DNA of 64,000 nucleotides from Nymphaea colorata. Lineage: Eukaryota; Streptophyta; Magnoliopsida; Nymphaeales; Nymphaeaceae. Below are positions 1 through 13,574 of the stretch, in pieces; the stretch's first letter is position 1, and every line of letters starts with the position of its first letter. A program made the translations under genes and the position numbers. The notes beneath the pieces were generated by a model. The model ran no database searches, was not told where the DNA came from, and was given only the letters and a program-made list of their open reading frames with translations. The stretch is from assembly GCF_008831285.2 (NCBI RefSeq), contig NC_045148.1, forward strand, positions 9,493,001 through 9,557,000, read 5' to 3'.

Positions 1-139
1 TTCTCTGAAGGGCATTTTTCTTCCTTTTCTCTTTCACCTTTCAGCAGTTTGAATTTGCTTTTCAGAGTGGTCTAGCATGCTTTTTAGAGCTTACTGATAC
101 AAGAGATAAGTAACTGATGCTACCATATCACCTAAACAG

Positions 140-802
140 GAGACGATTGTGTATCCATACAAACTGGCTGCTCGAACATCCGCATACATGATATCAACTG
201 CGGGCCTGGGCATGGAATCAGCATCGGCGGGCTCGGCCGAGACAACACCAAGGCTTGTGTCTCAAACATAACGGTGCGAGATGTAGTGATGCAAAGCACA
301 ATGACAGCAGTCAGAATTAAAACTTGGCAGGTAAAGTTCAGCATACTCTTACCATCGGTTAAGATTTATATTAGTTCCACGCTGACAATGACTGATGGCC
401 ATAAAACAGGGAGGCTCCGGCTCTGTTCAAGATGTACTCTTCTCAAATATCCAGGTTTCTGAGGTGCAGTTCCCCATCGTGATTGATCAATTCTATTGTG
501 ACCGGAGCTCGTGCAGGAACCAGACGTCGGCAGTAGCATTGGCCGGCATAACTTACGAGAGAATAAGAGGCACTTACACCGTTAAACCGGTGCATTTTGC
601 TTGCAGTGATGAAGTTCCGTGCACAGATGTCATCTTGAACCGAATTTCACTCGAACCGATTCAGGAATCATACCACATGTATCAGCCATACTGTTGGCAA
701 GTTTTTGGAGATCTCCAAACTCCCACAGAGCCGCCGATAGATTGTCTGATGGTTGGAAAACCTGCCAAGGCTCATACGCAGTCGGATCGAGATGCATGCT
801 GA
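140..802 (+). CDS. Polygalacturonase (GH28), last two exons of a gene entering from the left
   Basis: Glycoside hydrolase family 28 enzymes hydrolyse alpha-1,4-galacturonan in cell-wall pectin. Two exons are visible, 140-330 and 410-802 (stop TGA 800-802), joined by a GT-AG intron 331-409; 1-139 is intron ending in CAG. The first exon completes a split Gly codon and reads GDDCVSIQTG, then GPGHGISIGG, and ends RIKTWQ; the second starts GGSGSVQDV. These are the catalytic Asp pair (GDD), the active-site His (GHG) and the substrate-binding RIK motif of the family. The C-terminal exon is Cys-rich (FYCDRSSC, HFACSDEVPC) as in plant exo/endo-polygalacturonases. N-terminal exons and signal peptide lie outside the window. 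It converges on PDF1B, whose stop is 1.7 kb downstream. The exact subfamily is not determined. Confidence 0.93.
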
Positions 803-2510
803 GCATCAATACATCATACGATCTTCAGGAGCCATGTTCATCTTTGTAAGTTAGAGCCTTAGAAATTCCATACCAGATATGCCAATTTTTGCGAGTCATA
901 GCAGGAGCTTTAGCAGCAGAATCCAGCTACAGAGACATGGTGTATATGTATGTGTGGTTTGATGTTGCTTCGACCCCGGCATACCATCATTCTATGTGTT
1001 CATATTAATTTATTTAGTCCTGTATTGATATTCCATACCTCTCTCTCTCTTCTCTCTCTTACCCCCACCACCACCACACCCCCAGGCCCCAACAACAACC
1101 ACAACCATCGGGTGCGGTTGTTGTGTGGGACACCAGACGGGAGCTCAATATTTCCACAAAGTAAAATCAATGCAAGTAAAGATTATGGTGCATCCATAAC
1201 ATCTTCAATCAAATCCCTCTAAAAAAGAACATCTCCTAAAAAACAAAAAAAAGAGATGATGAAAAGACAAGCGTCACAGATATGATAAGAACAAATGCCA
1301 TAATTTTTCAGGAGAACACACTAAAGTGTTTTAGAAAGTGACTGTCATCGAGGGCTTAACCTACAAAAGGCAAATGACCAATTCACTGAAGTGGAGGACT
1401 ACTAACAATTCAGAGTTTGAAACTATGCGCCATGAAACAGAAGTAACGTGGAAGCACAAAGGATCTCTTAGTATAAACAAAATTAAAATTGAAGAGAGAG
1501 GGTTTTTTAATCCAAATATGAAACAGAAGAAGATCTGTAAGGTTTCATTCGAGAGTTTTTCGCCAGGTGGGCATCACAAAAAAGGCTACTGCTTCAGAGA
1601 TTGCTCTCCCACAATTCAAGTCCGTCCGTCCTGAACTTCTGACTGCTGGTGCTCTGTGTCACATCATTTTGTTAAGCTGCAAATTACAAACTCAAATTCT
1701 AGCCACTTGCAGAAACTTGAGAAAACAGAGACGAGAACTAGAAGGCCTGACACAAAAGATAGAATTGAACAATCTTTCTTGTAACATATATGCAATTCTT
1801 TCTAGCACGAAGTTGCCCCTTGTTCATGTTAAGCACCAACAGACACAACAGGTGCAAGCTATCCTAGCAACTTATCATGCCTGAATATTTTCAAAAGTGG
1901 GTGGCTAACAGGCTACAAGTAAAGCCCTATAGCAAAAAATCTGCTCCTGGATAAAAGAGAATTGTGGGGCAGTTGCCAAATCAGCAATCTTAGCACTTAT
2001 GAATGGCAAGCACCTTCATCTTGGGTGGAGTGTTGTTTACCTGCACATATATTCACATAGATTTCTCAGCAACAGAAAATTGCCAAATCATCGTTATTCA
2101 GAACAGAAAATAGCAATGCCATTAACGACTCTTCAAGAAAAAAGCCAAACCCTAATTCTAAACATGAAGAAGCAGCTTCTACGACAATCCCATGGAGAAT
2201 TTTATATCTACTGAAAGCCCAAGTGATCGGCCTTCAAGATGCACAAGAAGTCTTATTCCACACCATCCATAAAAGTCACAATTGGAACTTCTTTCAACCA
2301 TACGCTCATCTACTGAAACCAACTCCCAACCACTTATAAACAACCAACATATTTCATAGTATGAAACATGACCATATCACCTATCTAGTGGCTTAATTCA
2401 TGTTCTAATTGTTCCCACCTTGAAAGAAAAGCTTGAATAAGAATGAAGTAATTGAGTTTGTCCAGAACTCACATGAATATCATAAACAGGGAAATCATGT
2501 AGTTGCACAA
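803..2510. other. Intergenic DNA between convergent genes (3' UTRs)
   Basis: The left part should contain the polygalacturonase 3' UTR and the right part the PDF1B 3' UTR. A CT-rich and C-rich stretch lies at about 1040-1090. Short open frames at 1338-1634, 1567-1884 and 1999-2214 show no recognisable motif or splice context and I do not call them genes. Confidence 0.6.
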
Positions 2511-5500
2511 TCATGAAAAACCAGCAGCAACCTTTATTCCTTTAACATTCTCAATCATCTCAGGGCTTGGCAAACCCGTTGTACTTTCATATTTCTTCTC
2601 CAGATCCTGACAAGCATAAAATTAGATATGTTAGGAGAAGTAGGTCAAAGGGTAAAACATGAATTATATCCACATCACTAACTCCAGATCTTTAAGAAAT
2701 TTTTGGACCGTTCTTTAACTCTGCAATTTTCAGACATGAAAGGCCATTCCACATTTCTTTCAAGTTTCGACTGTTAAGCTTAGAGCACACTCGGTATTGT
2801 TCATTTCCTGCAACTATCATTTTCACTGTTGAACATTCAGAACCGAATAAATGAACTCCTAAGAGATATAGAGGAGTTAACCAATAAAATATTTCTTACA
2901 TCCTATCAAAATTAACCCATTTTCACCATAACAAACCACTTACTAGGTGAAAAAAAATCATGAAAACTGCCAGATGGAAGTGAAACCTTTCAAAACTCAA
3001 GAAACAACTTTTGTTAAAGAAACTACAAATTTATGAATGTCAAGTATTCAGATAGCAGAAATTTGAGAAAAGTCAGCTTAAGCAGCCTTTGCATCTATAA
3101 CAATTAGCACAGGAAACTGCAAGTAAACACGAATGCTAAAATCAGATGTGAAGCAATAAAGTGAAGCCATAGGATAGAAACTCTATAAAGTCTGACCTGC
3201 AATGACTGTCGAATACTGTCAAGCACTTCCTGGCTCATTCTTTCAAAAAAAAGAATTCCCTAAAAATGAAACGACCGGAATCAGATAAACTAAGTAGGAG
3301 TGCTGGTAAAGGTGCTAGATACATTACATCAACTCTCCATGTGTCAGCACACCATTGGTACCAAGGCTATGTGCATTGGAAAAGTAAACTGAGGCATACA
3401 TCTGTTAACCTGATGCTACATGGACAGGGTTGCCTACTCAGCACCTGTTCTGCTAATGGGGACCATGTGTTGCAATCATGATATTTTCCAAAGAAAGCTG
3501 GAAAGATCATTTACATGTAATGTATGAAATGGGATGTAGCATCAATCAGTGAAAAGAAATGTGAAGCAACTGATGCGATTGAAATATGGCATTAGCAGCA
3601 TTAGTATTTAGTAGATATACACTATACAACATCAAAATATATGCCATAGGTAGTTGACATCTTAAAGTGTTAAGCCATCACTGTACACATGAATGCAACA
3701 TAAATACCAATATCAGAGTCCGGAACTATGCATGTTGCAGGAGAGCCTCTCAACCAACGAGAAAATGGCACCACTCTATGCTACCGAGCACTTAAGATGG
3801 ACAGCTGAGATGGATGTGAACCCGTCAAAAGTTTCATAGTTCTCACCTGGAAGAGGTCCTCACATAAAATGGAGCTGTATTTACAATGAAGTCTATTGTC
3901 GCTGTAGAGAAGACATCGGTGGCATGGCAATATCTAATATCTACATATGGATGTTCTAGCTCTTAGACTTGTGAACAGCATCACATGACAAACAAGGGCA
4001 ACTGCCTGATGCAGTCAAGTAACATAGTGCAAAATTTACAGTTATTTGATATATTGACTGGCACATGCAAGCTTGCCCCCAAATGGATTATTCTGTACTT
4101 CAGTCGCCCATTGTAATTTAACAGCTTCAGATGTGCCATTAATGATGTCATGAAAAGCCATTTGTCATGTTCAACTCTACAAGCCACTACAAAGGTCTAA
4201 TCCCTGATACTTTCTCTTCTTTCTTTTGAGGAAGAAAAACTTGTTTTTTATGTCAAGGAATCAGCTAAAAATTTGTTTCTTTAATTGAAGACCAAAATCT
4301 AGCAAATTATGAAGACCTCAGTTTTCTCAGTTCCTGCAAGCAGTATGGTTCAGAGCTAGCTACAAGCCTTGCAGGCAAAAGGCAAGTCAGCCTAACCCAA
4401 GTTTTGGAAACTCAAACGCTAACAGCTTAAAAAGAACATGAAAACGTATGTCCCACGATAAATTATTCATTCAATCTTCTGAAAGTATCAATGTTTAACA
4501 TGTATGGAGAAAACAAATAGCACAATGAGCTTGCTTGCTTGCAGTTTGAATATGTGATTATTCTAACTGGAAAAAGAACAAAAGCAAAACAACCGTAGAA
4601 GTGGAACCTGCAAATGGTCAAACTCATGTTGGAATATCCTTGCTGGAAGTCCTTTTAAACTAATTGAAAATTTGGCACCAGTTATGTCCTGAGCATCAAC
4701 TTTTATTGCAGCTGGCCTCTGCATGATTGGAAAATGATGAATAACACCACATAAATTGATTACTCACCTGAATAGAGCATAAGCACCAAACAAGATACAC
4801 AAGAATGACATCCTAACCAGTTGTAAATGCATGACTAAGAAACTGTAGCCTCTAAAACAGTAATACTTACTTTACCAGAACATTACATGCACTAAACAAT
4901 AAAACTCTAGGAGACTTTGTCCATTAGAAATGAGTGGCAAAAGAATACACAATTGTAGAAAACGATAGAGAACATATGCAACAAGTGATTGCAAATTTTA
5001 TGTTGAACTAAAACTTGTTTCCTTTCCGAAGCTCATAGAAAAAAGGGATTCTTTACTAAAGGTACAAAAGGAAAAATGGAAAAAAACGAGGGAGGCCCAA
5101 AAATTAGGACAGTTAGCTTAAAGAAGACATACATCCAAAAGACAGAAGGGAAAATGGAATCTACATTATTCCAAAGCCAAAACTTTCATGTAGTTACATT
5201 TAATGATCTGACCTCCCTGAAGGCATTCAGTTTCCTGCACTGCAGGAAGTCAGGAACTGATCTTTTGACTGATTGAAGATGCCACAACCAGAGAACCTTG
5301 GTTTAAGGCAAGTAACCTTGTGAACTCGCAGAGAAACATCCAAAAATGTTGTGCATCACTCAGCTTCCTCAAACAAAAGATGTACTTTCATTTATGGAAA
5401 GAGAACCAGAAAAATCTATCAAGGCCATGAGATAACGCATCCTTTTGCACAGTTAGTTTGCTCCATGACACACAAGATCACAATAAAATCTAACAGGTTC

Positions 5501-8500
5501 TTGAACGTCCAACATAGTTGACTACAAAACCACTGCTGGCTACTGCTTGTGTGGTGCTTTCATCAAGTAATCCATCAAAGTCAAAAGCTATTTTTTACAG
5601 TTAGACAAAAAAGGCCAAAAGTGACCTTTGTCCTTTTTCTCACGCTAGTGAATGCATTAAAAAAGGGTGGCGAAAGACTGAAAGCTTACCAAGCAACACG
5701 AAAATATATAAGGGATACACGGACATTTTGCACCAATTGTTAAGAGTCCTAGTGTTAAGCATGCTTGAAAGTGAGCATCTTTAGCCAACAAGTGAAACTT
5801 CTATCATTTAGCAACTCAAAATTATATGATGGGTATTTAGTTGCACCTCGACATCTGCATAAATTCCAGGGAAAGATAGGCAACCCTCATTGAAAGGAAC
5901 TATCTTCTTTGAATATTTGTAAACTCTAGGGTTGATAAGGACAAGCTCCTCCCCAACACCCCGCTCACCAGCAGGATTGAACACCATAAGTTGGATATTG
6001 AGGCCTACTTGGGGCGCTGATAACCCAATCCCGTCAGTCCTAAAAACAGAAAAACAGGACAGCAGGTAGTGAACTCAACTTGAGATGGTGCCATACCTAA
6101 GTTGGAGCAGATAACAGAGTCCACACTGAAGTAGCATTGAAAAAAAACAAAAGCTGAAGCAACTGCACTCAAGGCTGATCATGAAAGTTCAAATTTTCAG
6201 AATTTGCATCATAAAAAGATAAAAACCTAATAACTTTTTTTTTCTAGTATCCAAATTTATTTAAGATAATGCCACAAATTTTAGTTAAGAACAGCACCAT
6301 TGACAGTCAAATTTTCAATAAAAGACAATCCATCTCCTCTATTTCTAAGAAAAGCATATTGCACAAATGAATCGTTTATCTTACACCATTTTATAGTAGA
6401 AGCAGAATAATTTGACCAGGATTTCGGGTTTTGTTGGATGAACATAAGCTAACTACAGCATCACCACCTGTCAAAGTAATGTAAGGACATGGATATGATA
6501 TAGACAAGATACACATATGCATATTGCACTGAAATTCAGACACAAAATATTAAATATGTCTATACAGATATTCACTAGATAAATGGTTAATTGTGCATAC
6601 AACTTTGTTATTACAAACATGATCCATTTTCATTATAATTGCATGTAAAAACTATACTATAATTTAAACACAGCAAGAAATTTAAGAAACATATTAACTA
6701 TGATGAAAGATTAGTAAATTCTCACATCATTTGACATACATGCCACCCACCAATGCACATCATTAGATCACATAGAGGAAACTTCAAGGCATGACCTTAC
6801 ATAATATATCCACATTAGAGAGCCAATCACTTTATAGGGAACTCTGTTCTCCAATATACTTAAGAAAATTATTACAAGTCAGTAATTTCATTTATTTAAG
6901 AGTCAAATTCCTAAGCAAGCGAAGAGTTTCTTTCACCCATCATTATTAAACAGCATGAGAAAACAGAAGAAAATTTTCTCACTATTTTCTGCACATTTGA
7001 GCTATTTACAAACGGCTACTTTGTGCTGTAAAATACCGTGAGCACTGAACATTCATATTAATAACAGAAAAGGCTGAACCAACAAAAGACATGAGTTCCC
7101 TACAAGAACCCCAGGAGGCACAATAAGAGAAATCTAAGGAATTTTCTCCCTATTATGCATATGTTTGCAAATAGGTAGACAAAAAATTTCCTAGAAACTA
7201 GGAAGAGTTCATCGTCAAGGACTCCATTCATCCATTATGAATAGTCGCCAAACACACAACAAAACTAATTATTGCACAAGAATGAGAAACAAAGGCAGAA
7301 ACTAGGTGTAAAACTATGGCCTTGAGTAAGAAAAGTGAAACTTACTTGTACATGATATCAAACATCTCATCAACCAGCTTTTTCAGATTATCATCAAATG
7401 TATTAATGCGTTTGTTAGCCTTTCTTAGTAATGGATCCGGATACTCAACAATCTTGAGGGGTGATTCAAACTGCAAATCGGCAGCTGCACACACAATTGC
7501 GAGAAAAAGGGGGAAGTTCAACATTAGCGGTACATAACTTTGCCCCATCAAACCAATAACTTGGACTCGAATAAGCCATGACAAAAAATCAATTTTGACA
7601 CACACGCGCACATACACACACACATGTATCACATTAAATGAAAACTGAACTTTTTAGCAGACTAATGAAATCAAAATGTCCATCCAACCAATCAAAGTTG
7701 ATGACTATCAGGATAGTCCAGCAGCACAATGCTTACTGACTGCCTCGTATTGCTGACCACACATGAAATAAAAATCCGGAACTCTTGCGGGTTCTACGTG
7801 ATAAGGAAGAAATCACGAATAGGCAACATGATAAGAAGACAATTTCTAAGAATGAAAATGACCGACATAATTTCAAATAACAACCGGAAAACATATGATT
7901 AGTTATTGCCCATAGATTTTCCTTCGGTGTATTGCTGACTTGGCAATTAAGACCACTAAATCACCTGCTTTTGCAAAAGGAGATTGCCCAAAACAAAAAA
8001 AAGACATTTGCATGAATCCATACGTTGAACGGCCTCGGCTCATCCCCAGTGACTAACATTTCAGTACGCGAATAGTGCAACCCATCGGCCCAAAAGCAGG
8101 CAATACAATTACACACAAAAACGAAAAGAGAAAGAAACAATTTAAAATGTAAGTAGGGGCACACCCAACTTCACGGAGCCCTGCAAATCCATGGAATTCC
8201 AACGCTACCCAGACGGCAATATATCATGTAGCAATAAAAAAAGAGCAGCAAATCAAGAAAAGCAAATCTTTGGCGCAGAGATAAGAGGCTTACGTGATGC
8301 AATTGGCTCTTCCTTGGAGGAGAAACTCTGTCTAGCTAGAGCGAGAGCAAGAACGACTCTGGGAGGTGAGGCCTTAGATAGGCAGGAGGACGTTAATGGT
8401 CGCATGCTGCTGAAATGATGAAGAGTGCTGAATCCTCTGCAGAACTTGCCAGTCCCCGAGACAAAGAGGGGCTTTAAGGCATAATACAAAGGTCTGCTCA

Positions 8501-8555
8501 GTACGCACCCCGTGTAAGCCATCCTCCTGTGGGGAGAAAGGGCGAGAGCCTCCAC
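2511..8555 (-). CDS. PDF1B: Peptide deformylase 1B, plastid/mitochondrial precursor
   Basis: Removes the N-formyl group from the initiator Met of proteins made in plastids or mitochondria. Six coding exons on the minus strand: 8294-8555, 7346-7484, 5847-6039, 4608-4718, 3197-3259, 2511-2606, all with GT-AG borders and compatible phases, giving 287 residues, close to the usual PDF1B length. The three catalytic motifs are intact: GIGLSAPQVG (137-146), EGCLSFPG (185-192, metal-ligand Cys187) and HEFDH (229-233, ligands His229/His233, catalytic Glu230). Residues 1 to about 85 are rich in Ser, Arg and Leu with few acids, as in an organellar transit peptide; a second in-frame ATG (MAYTG) lies 11 codons in, so the start is uncertain. 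The C-terminal exon reads DLEKKYESTTGLPSPEM, typical of PDF1B rather than PDF1A. Introns reach about 2.5 kb. No disabling change was seen. Confidence 0.96.
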
Positions 8556-9320
8556 CCGTCTTTTTCTTGCATTTTCCCCTGGTTCGCAAATTAATATGCG
8601 ACCAGATTTTATCCTAATTTTTTAGAAGTCCCTCAAATTTCTGAATTTGTCAAATACAGGAGAGATTCTAATTCACGACCTTTAAGTGGTTGCTTACCTA
8701 ATGTCCTCTAATTTCTTTTCCGAAATTTAAGCTGAAGAGTAGATCAATGTAATAAAATGTGGTTAACACTCCCATTAAGAAAAAAGCGGACACATAACTT
8801 TCTAACTTCAATTCTCTTGTCAGCCGAGAAGCCTTGCGGTCAGTAATCTGTCATGTTCTCTTATCCTTTATTTTTGCTTGATTTGATAAGAAAAATACAA
8901 TCGGGATCGAGTGCCATGCCACCAATTTGAAGGCATAAACTCTTCAACTCCCCAGTTGGACTGGAGAACTCATTGGTGACGGGATGATTTATTTACTTAG
9001 TATTGCAAGAGTTATTTAATTTCACACACATTCTGCATATATAGATTGTGACATCTAGAATATCTGTTTCAAATATGGCAAATGATAAGCATGAAATTTC
9101 TCAATATTTATTCATGAATCCGCATTGTCGATGCAATGACACAAATTTGAACAATGATAGTCTTCTATGGCTTCGTTTTGGTTTCATTAAGGCGTTCCTA
9201 GTTGTGATATGTTGTTTTTGTTTACTGGTGAGTAGGGACTTCTTATTCGTTTTTTTGCTCTAAGATGTAGATTACATATTTACATGGCACTGGAGGAGTT
9301 AATGTAGCGTGGCTTCAAAG
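8556..9320. other. Intergenic DNA upstream of PDF1B
   Basis: Contains the presumed PDF1B promoter and 5' UTR on its left side. The rest is AT-rich with no coding similarity that I recognise; the frame at 9048-9263 is not convincing. Confidence 0.5.
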
Positions 9321-10500
9321 CTGAAGTGGAGTGCCGGAAAATTCTCGTTTCTCAAGTCCCTTTCTATCAACAAGCAGTGGGCATGTCCTTGTTTGCCGAT
9401 GATGGCCTCATCCTTAGCAAGGGGCAAGGGCTTCCCTGTAAGGTAGCGTTTGATGATTTAAGATCCTCTTATCTCTTTCTCCCCTGTTCTCCTGTGCACC
9501 GACCGATAACCACCCTTCGTCCGTCGCGGTCGCCGTCGGTCTCTCTCTCTCTCTCACGTCTCGACCGTTTCTGGCCTGAAATCCTCGATGGCGAGGGTCG
9601 AGGGTTTCAGGCTTCAAACTCTCTGGCCTTCTCACTCTCTCTCTAGTATCGACTGCGTCGCCCTCTCCCTCTTATATCTCTCTTTGGTGTCGACTGCACT
9701 CGCCCTCCCTCTCTATCTCTCTCTGTGCGGTTGTCTGCGGTTGGTTCCCGCCAACCGGTGTCGGATCTCAAAACCAACCATGGATTTTCCCCCTATCGAA
9801 GATTTGAAATCAATCCGACGTTTTGCTGAAACCATGGTTTCACATTGAAATCCAACCTCGTTCTGATATCCACGGCTAGCATGCACGCCCCAACTATCTC
9901 CAACATCAAATCATTTTTGCAAGAGATAGAGAATATAGCTGGTATGAAGAAGATTGACAAGAATAAGTCGGTTATGGCAAGCACTAACATCCCAAATGAC
10001 AAGAGATAGATTGGCCGGTATTCTTAAATGGCAAGTGGGCTTCCTTCCTTCCTTCCTCCTATTTGGGCATCCTTCTTTCCACGCCAGCTTACAGAGGAAT
10101 TCTGCAGCCCCATTATTGCCAAGGTGGAGAGGAAGTTTCGCAGCAGGAGGGTGAATCTCCTTTCATATGGGGGTAGATCAAGTTTGCCTATTAAAATTCA
10201 ATTTGCTTCTCTTTTCCTTCACTAGCTGCTTGCATTTTAACTCCCCAAAGAATCATAAAGAAATTAGAGTTCATAATGATTAGATTTCTGTAGGCAGAAG
10301 ATCAAAGGGGTAGCAAAAAAATTCTCTTCATGTCTTGGAAGAATCTATGCAGACCTCATCTAGAGGAATCTCTAGTTAACTAGAATTTAGCCCTTTCTGC
10401 TAGCAAAGTTTGTTGTAATATATTATGAATCACAATTCATTGGCAAGGGACTGGACTGTTAGAAGATATTTAAGATCAGATCGTAGTCTTTTGTTGATCA
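9320..10500 (+). mobile_element. Degenerate L1-type LINE, reverse-transcriptase segment
   Basis: Decayed non-LTR retrotransposon on the plus strand. The first block, about 9326-9430, reads SLFADDGLILSKG, which carries the FADD active-site motif of LINE reverse transcriptases. After an interruption, about 9877-10010 reads APTISNIKSFLQEIEN, then NKNKS. About 10080-10200 reads FCSPIIAKVERKF, then RRVNLLSYGGR, the conserved thumb region. About 10260-10400 resembles IMIRFLWQK, then MSWKNLCRPHLE, as in the C-terminal part of plant LINE ORF2. Frameshifts and stops break it throughout. No endonuclease domain, poly(A) tail or target duplication was resolved. Confidence 0.8.
9430..9875. repeat. Repeat inserted inside the LINE reverse transcriptase
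   Basis: LINE coding similarity stops shortly after the FADD motif and resumes near 9877; the intervening stretch of about 440 bp is CT-rich and unrelated to LINEs. Its right end (about 9766-9835, AATC/GATCTCAAAACC, CATGGATTT, GATTT-AAATC) resembles 15088-15150 inside the SEC22 leader intron, which is also preceded by CT runs. The two are therefore copies of one dispersed repeat. Exact borders and target duplications are unresolved. Confidence 0.5.
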
Positions 10501-11834
10501 AATCTCCATGGAATAGTCTTGGCCAGGGATGGAGCATGGTCAGAGATTCAGAGACACGGTGGGACAGGGAGTCGGTGTCGAGCATTCCGTAAAATATTGG
10601 CTTAGCAGATGGAACGAGTCTGAGCTGATCAAAATCTTATGATGCAGCAGGTTTTATGTGGACTTCAAGCTCAGCCTAGCGGAAGCTCAACATTTATGTG
10701 GAAGTAATCGTATACCTCGGTCAACCAGAAGCTTTAAGGACACAGAAGGCAAGGCAAGGCACCCGAGATGAGGTCTCCAGCAGAAAATTTTACTTCTCTA
10801 AGTTGTTCATAAATTGAAAATCTTGCAATGCAAGGTTCAAGAAGAAATAATGAGGTTGACGGTCAAGTGCTTGGTAAAGAAAGTACCAATTTTGCAAGTT
10901 CCATCGTTCTTTGGGTGACAACACCAAAAATTTAGTTTTGTCTTCAAAGATCTCATCTGGGGATATATATTGATAAGAATATGTTCATCAACAAGGAAGC
11001 CGCCAACATAAGTTAAGAATCTAACTGCTAAGGCATCGAAGAAAACTAGTTATTCAGGATAAGCTTTCCTGGTTGTGCACAATACCTTATTGTTTAAGCA
11101 CTTGTAATGTTTCATACCATGAGGGTGTTTGGTGATTAGAAAAATATGTGTTCTTGAAACGCATATTCCTCTAAAATATTTGGAGAATTCAATATTTTTG
11201 TTTCATGAATCACGGTATGATTATATCTAATGTTTGATTAATGAATATTTTATAAACAATATAGCTAATTACATCATGTTTTCTAGAATAACGACATAGA
11301 GTTCTTGGATTACGTGTTGTAAGAACACAATGTAAGAAGTCCACTTTCGTTGAAGTTGACGACACTTTGGCCTTCTCAAAATTGATAGTAAATTCAGCTG
11401 GGAGTTGACGGATCAACTCCTGCCAGAATGAGAGTAAAATCAGGCCAAGTAAGTAGGGCTGAGCATCATAAACGTATACACTATGATACTTCAAAAAAGC
11501 AATGTGATATAGAAAACCTTGATCGTCCATGAAAGAAGAGCCAACAGAAATGACGGCCAGGTAATTGTCCGAAACTCCCGCCAAGTGCGAACATCTCCTC
11601 AATCAATCGAGAGGTTGAAGATTAGCTTCTTCACATGATTATGAAGCATAAGCCAGTTAGTTAGTTAGTGTTTGATTCTTACAAAATCAATAAAGCAATT
11701 GTTCTCAAGAAGGTCGACATAACCAATGAGGTGGAAGTTGTTAGGATCTGCCTTTCATCAACAGTTTGTGTTGCAAGAGAGGATCATTGTTGAAGCACGA
11801 CTGAAACAATAACTTGATGTATTGAAAGCAAATC
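10501..11834. other. Intergenic DNA, possible LINE continuation
   Basis: The first 100-200 bases may still belong to the LINE. Beyond that no coding family is recognised. A 130-codon minus-strand frame at 11210-11602 is open but has no motif I can assign. Confidence 0.4.
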
Positions 11835-12165
11835 CTATACTTAAAAAAAAAAAAAAGAGAACTGATAAAATGGGAATGCATAACAAAATTTGTAGACAAA
11901 AAATCTTCTAAATACAAGAACAAACCACAAAAACAAAATAAGAAGAACAAAATATTCAAGACAACAACACAATAATACAAAATAAAAAGGGTAAAGAGAG
12001 TGGATAGACGAAGCGATAGAATCACCAAGCAACAAAAAAAGGATGGTACCGTAGCTGAATAGCATGCAAGGCGTGTCACATAATCTAACGATGAGAAGGT
12101 GTTCCTGAAGGCTCTGTTGTTGCGCTCATCTCAAATGCGCTACCAAGAGAATTAAGAACCACAAC
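11835..12165 (-). mobile_element. 5'-truncated LINE 3' end
   Basis: Similar to 36945-37260, the 3' end of the minus-strand LINE described there. Shared landmarks are GATAAAATGGGAAT next to the terminal simple repeat, AACAAAATTTG, and the block GTTGCGCTC-TCTCAAATGCGC. The sense 3' end runs into a homopolymer (A tract on the plus strand, 11842-11855). It appears to be a short, severely 5'-truncated insertion of the same LINE family. Confidence 0.6.
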
Positions 12166-12620
12166 CTTTATACAACCCCAAACATCAATGGTAGGTCTTC
12201 TCGGCTCATCCATAAAATCAATCAAGTAAATAAGTGCCACTCTATGTCCCGTATGAAAAAAAAATCATTTTTATTTTCATGCACAAACAAAGGTGAAAAG
12301 ATTTCTCGTATTGAAAAGCAGTTGCCTTAGTTTTTTATAGGATCAAATGAAATAATTCTGAACACAATACAAAAGAACTTTAACTACTTGCTTTCATGAC
12401 CAACATGACTTACCCGGTGCCACATATCAACGCGTCAAATGTTGCGTAGGAAAATTGGCAAGACGAAGAAAAGGACGAGTACAATATAAGAGTACGGTGT
12501 TTTAATGTTCCTGACATACATGCATATATGTGTGTGTGTGTGTGTGAAAAAGGAGAAATATGTAGCAGCGAGACGGGTCTCCTGGATAAATTACCCGTGC
12601 GGAAAACCATTTGACCAAAC
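12166..12620. other. Intergenic DNA upstream of SEC22
   Basis: AT-rich sequence with a short (GT)n run near 12531-12545. It probably contains the SEC22 promoter; no core promoter element is called with confidence. Confidence 0.4.
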
Positions 12621-12816
12621 TCCGGCTTCCTCTCTCTCTCTCCTCTAGGCTAACGCCTGTCCCCGACGCCGGCGACGAGGAGGATCTCCAGCCAAGGCCT
12701 CAGCCGGTTTCAGGTCTCTCTCCCTTCCTCCCTCTTCCTCTCTCTCTTTCTCAGTGATGCCGTTGAGCCTGGACGTTGATCCATTGACTAGTGATTCCAT
12801 TTTGGATAATGCCTGG

Positions 12817-13048
12817 CAGAGAAGGATAGCCCTTAGAATTAGACGAACAGCTAAATCTTAGACGTAGTTAGGCGTCTTCGCTTTCGGGAATTCTGATTTT
12901 TTCTAGATTCAGATATGCGGTGTTTGCTCTGTCAGAGAGGGATAGCCCCTTAGGATTAGACGAACAGCTACATCTTAGACGTAGTTAGGCATCATCGCTT
13001 TTGGGAATTCTGATTTTTCTAGATTCAGATATGCGGTGCTTGATCTGT
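12817..13048. repeat. 116-bp tandem duplication in the SEC22 leader intron
   Basis: Two adjacent copies, 12817-12932 and 12933-13048. Both contain GATAGCCC, TTAGACGAACAGCTA, CTTAGACGTAGTTAGGC, and end TAGATTCAGATATGCGGTG. They differ at only a few positions, so the duplication is fairly recent. Confidence 0.85.
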
Positions 13049-13574
13049 CGACTGTCAGAAACGGATTCTGTAGGAATATTTATACGGCGACTCGTCCTTT
13101 TCTGTTGGTTCGTGGCCGCAATTTTTTAGGTTATCTTATCGATGGCGACCCACTTGTTCTTAAGGTTTCATGATGTTGGTTTCAGGTCTTCCATCTGTAT
13201 CTTTTTGTTCGCCCATCTGTTCAAATTTGCAGCATGTTTGTACTTGCCGTGTTGAGTTGATTTTTTTTTATGTTAATTGATTACTGCGCTTAGATTCCTG
13301 AGATTTAGTTGGTATTTTGCAGCGGTAGTGCCTATTCCCTTTCCAAACTATATTGCCTCTTTCTTGTGGAATTATTTCGGTAGGTCAGATGTCTCCTAAT
13401 TCGACAATTTAGCCTGGGGACTCACCTTAGCGTGCCCCTTTATTCTAATGAGTTGATGGCGGCCATTGATCTTTTTCTTGCAACTGTAATGACCAGTTGA
13501 TCGGGTCATTCTAGTGAAACACCAAATTACTTTTTTTTTTTCTTTGTTCTTTTTACTCTTTGTTTTGGAGAATC

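Noticed and set aside
1338-1884. Two overlapping plus-strand frames of about 100 codons
   Set aside because: No recognisable motif, in the 3' flanks of two convergent genes; AT-rich chance frames.
11210-11602. 130-codon minus-strand frame
   Set aside because: Open, but no motif I can assign and no supporting splice or promoter context. It may be transposon-derived; left uncalled.
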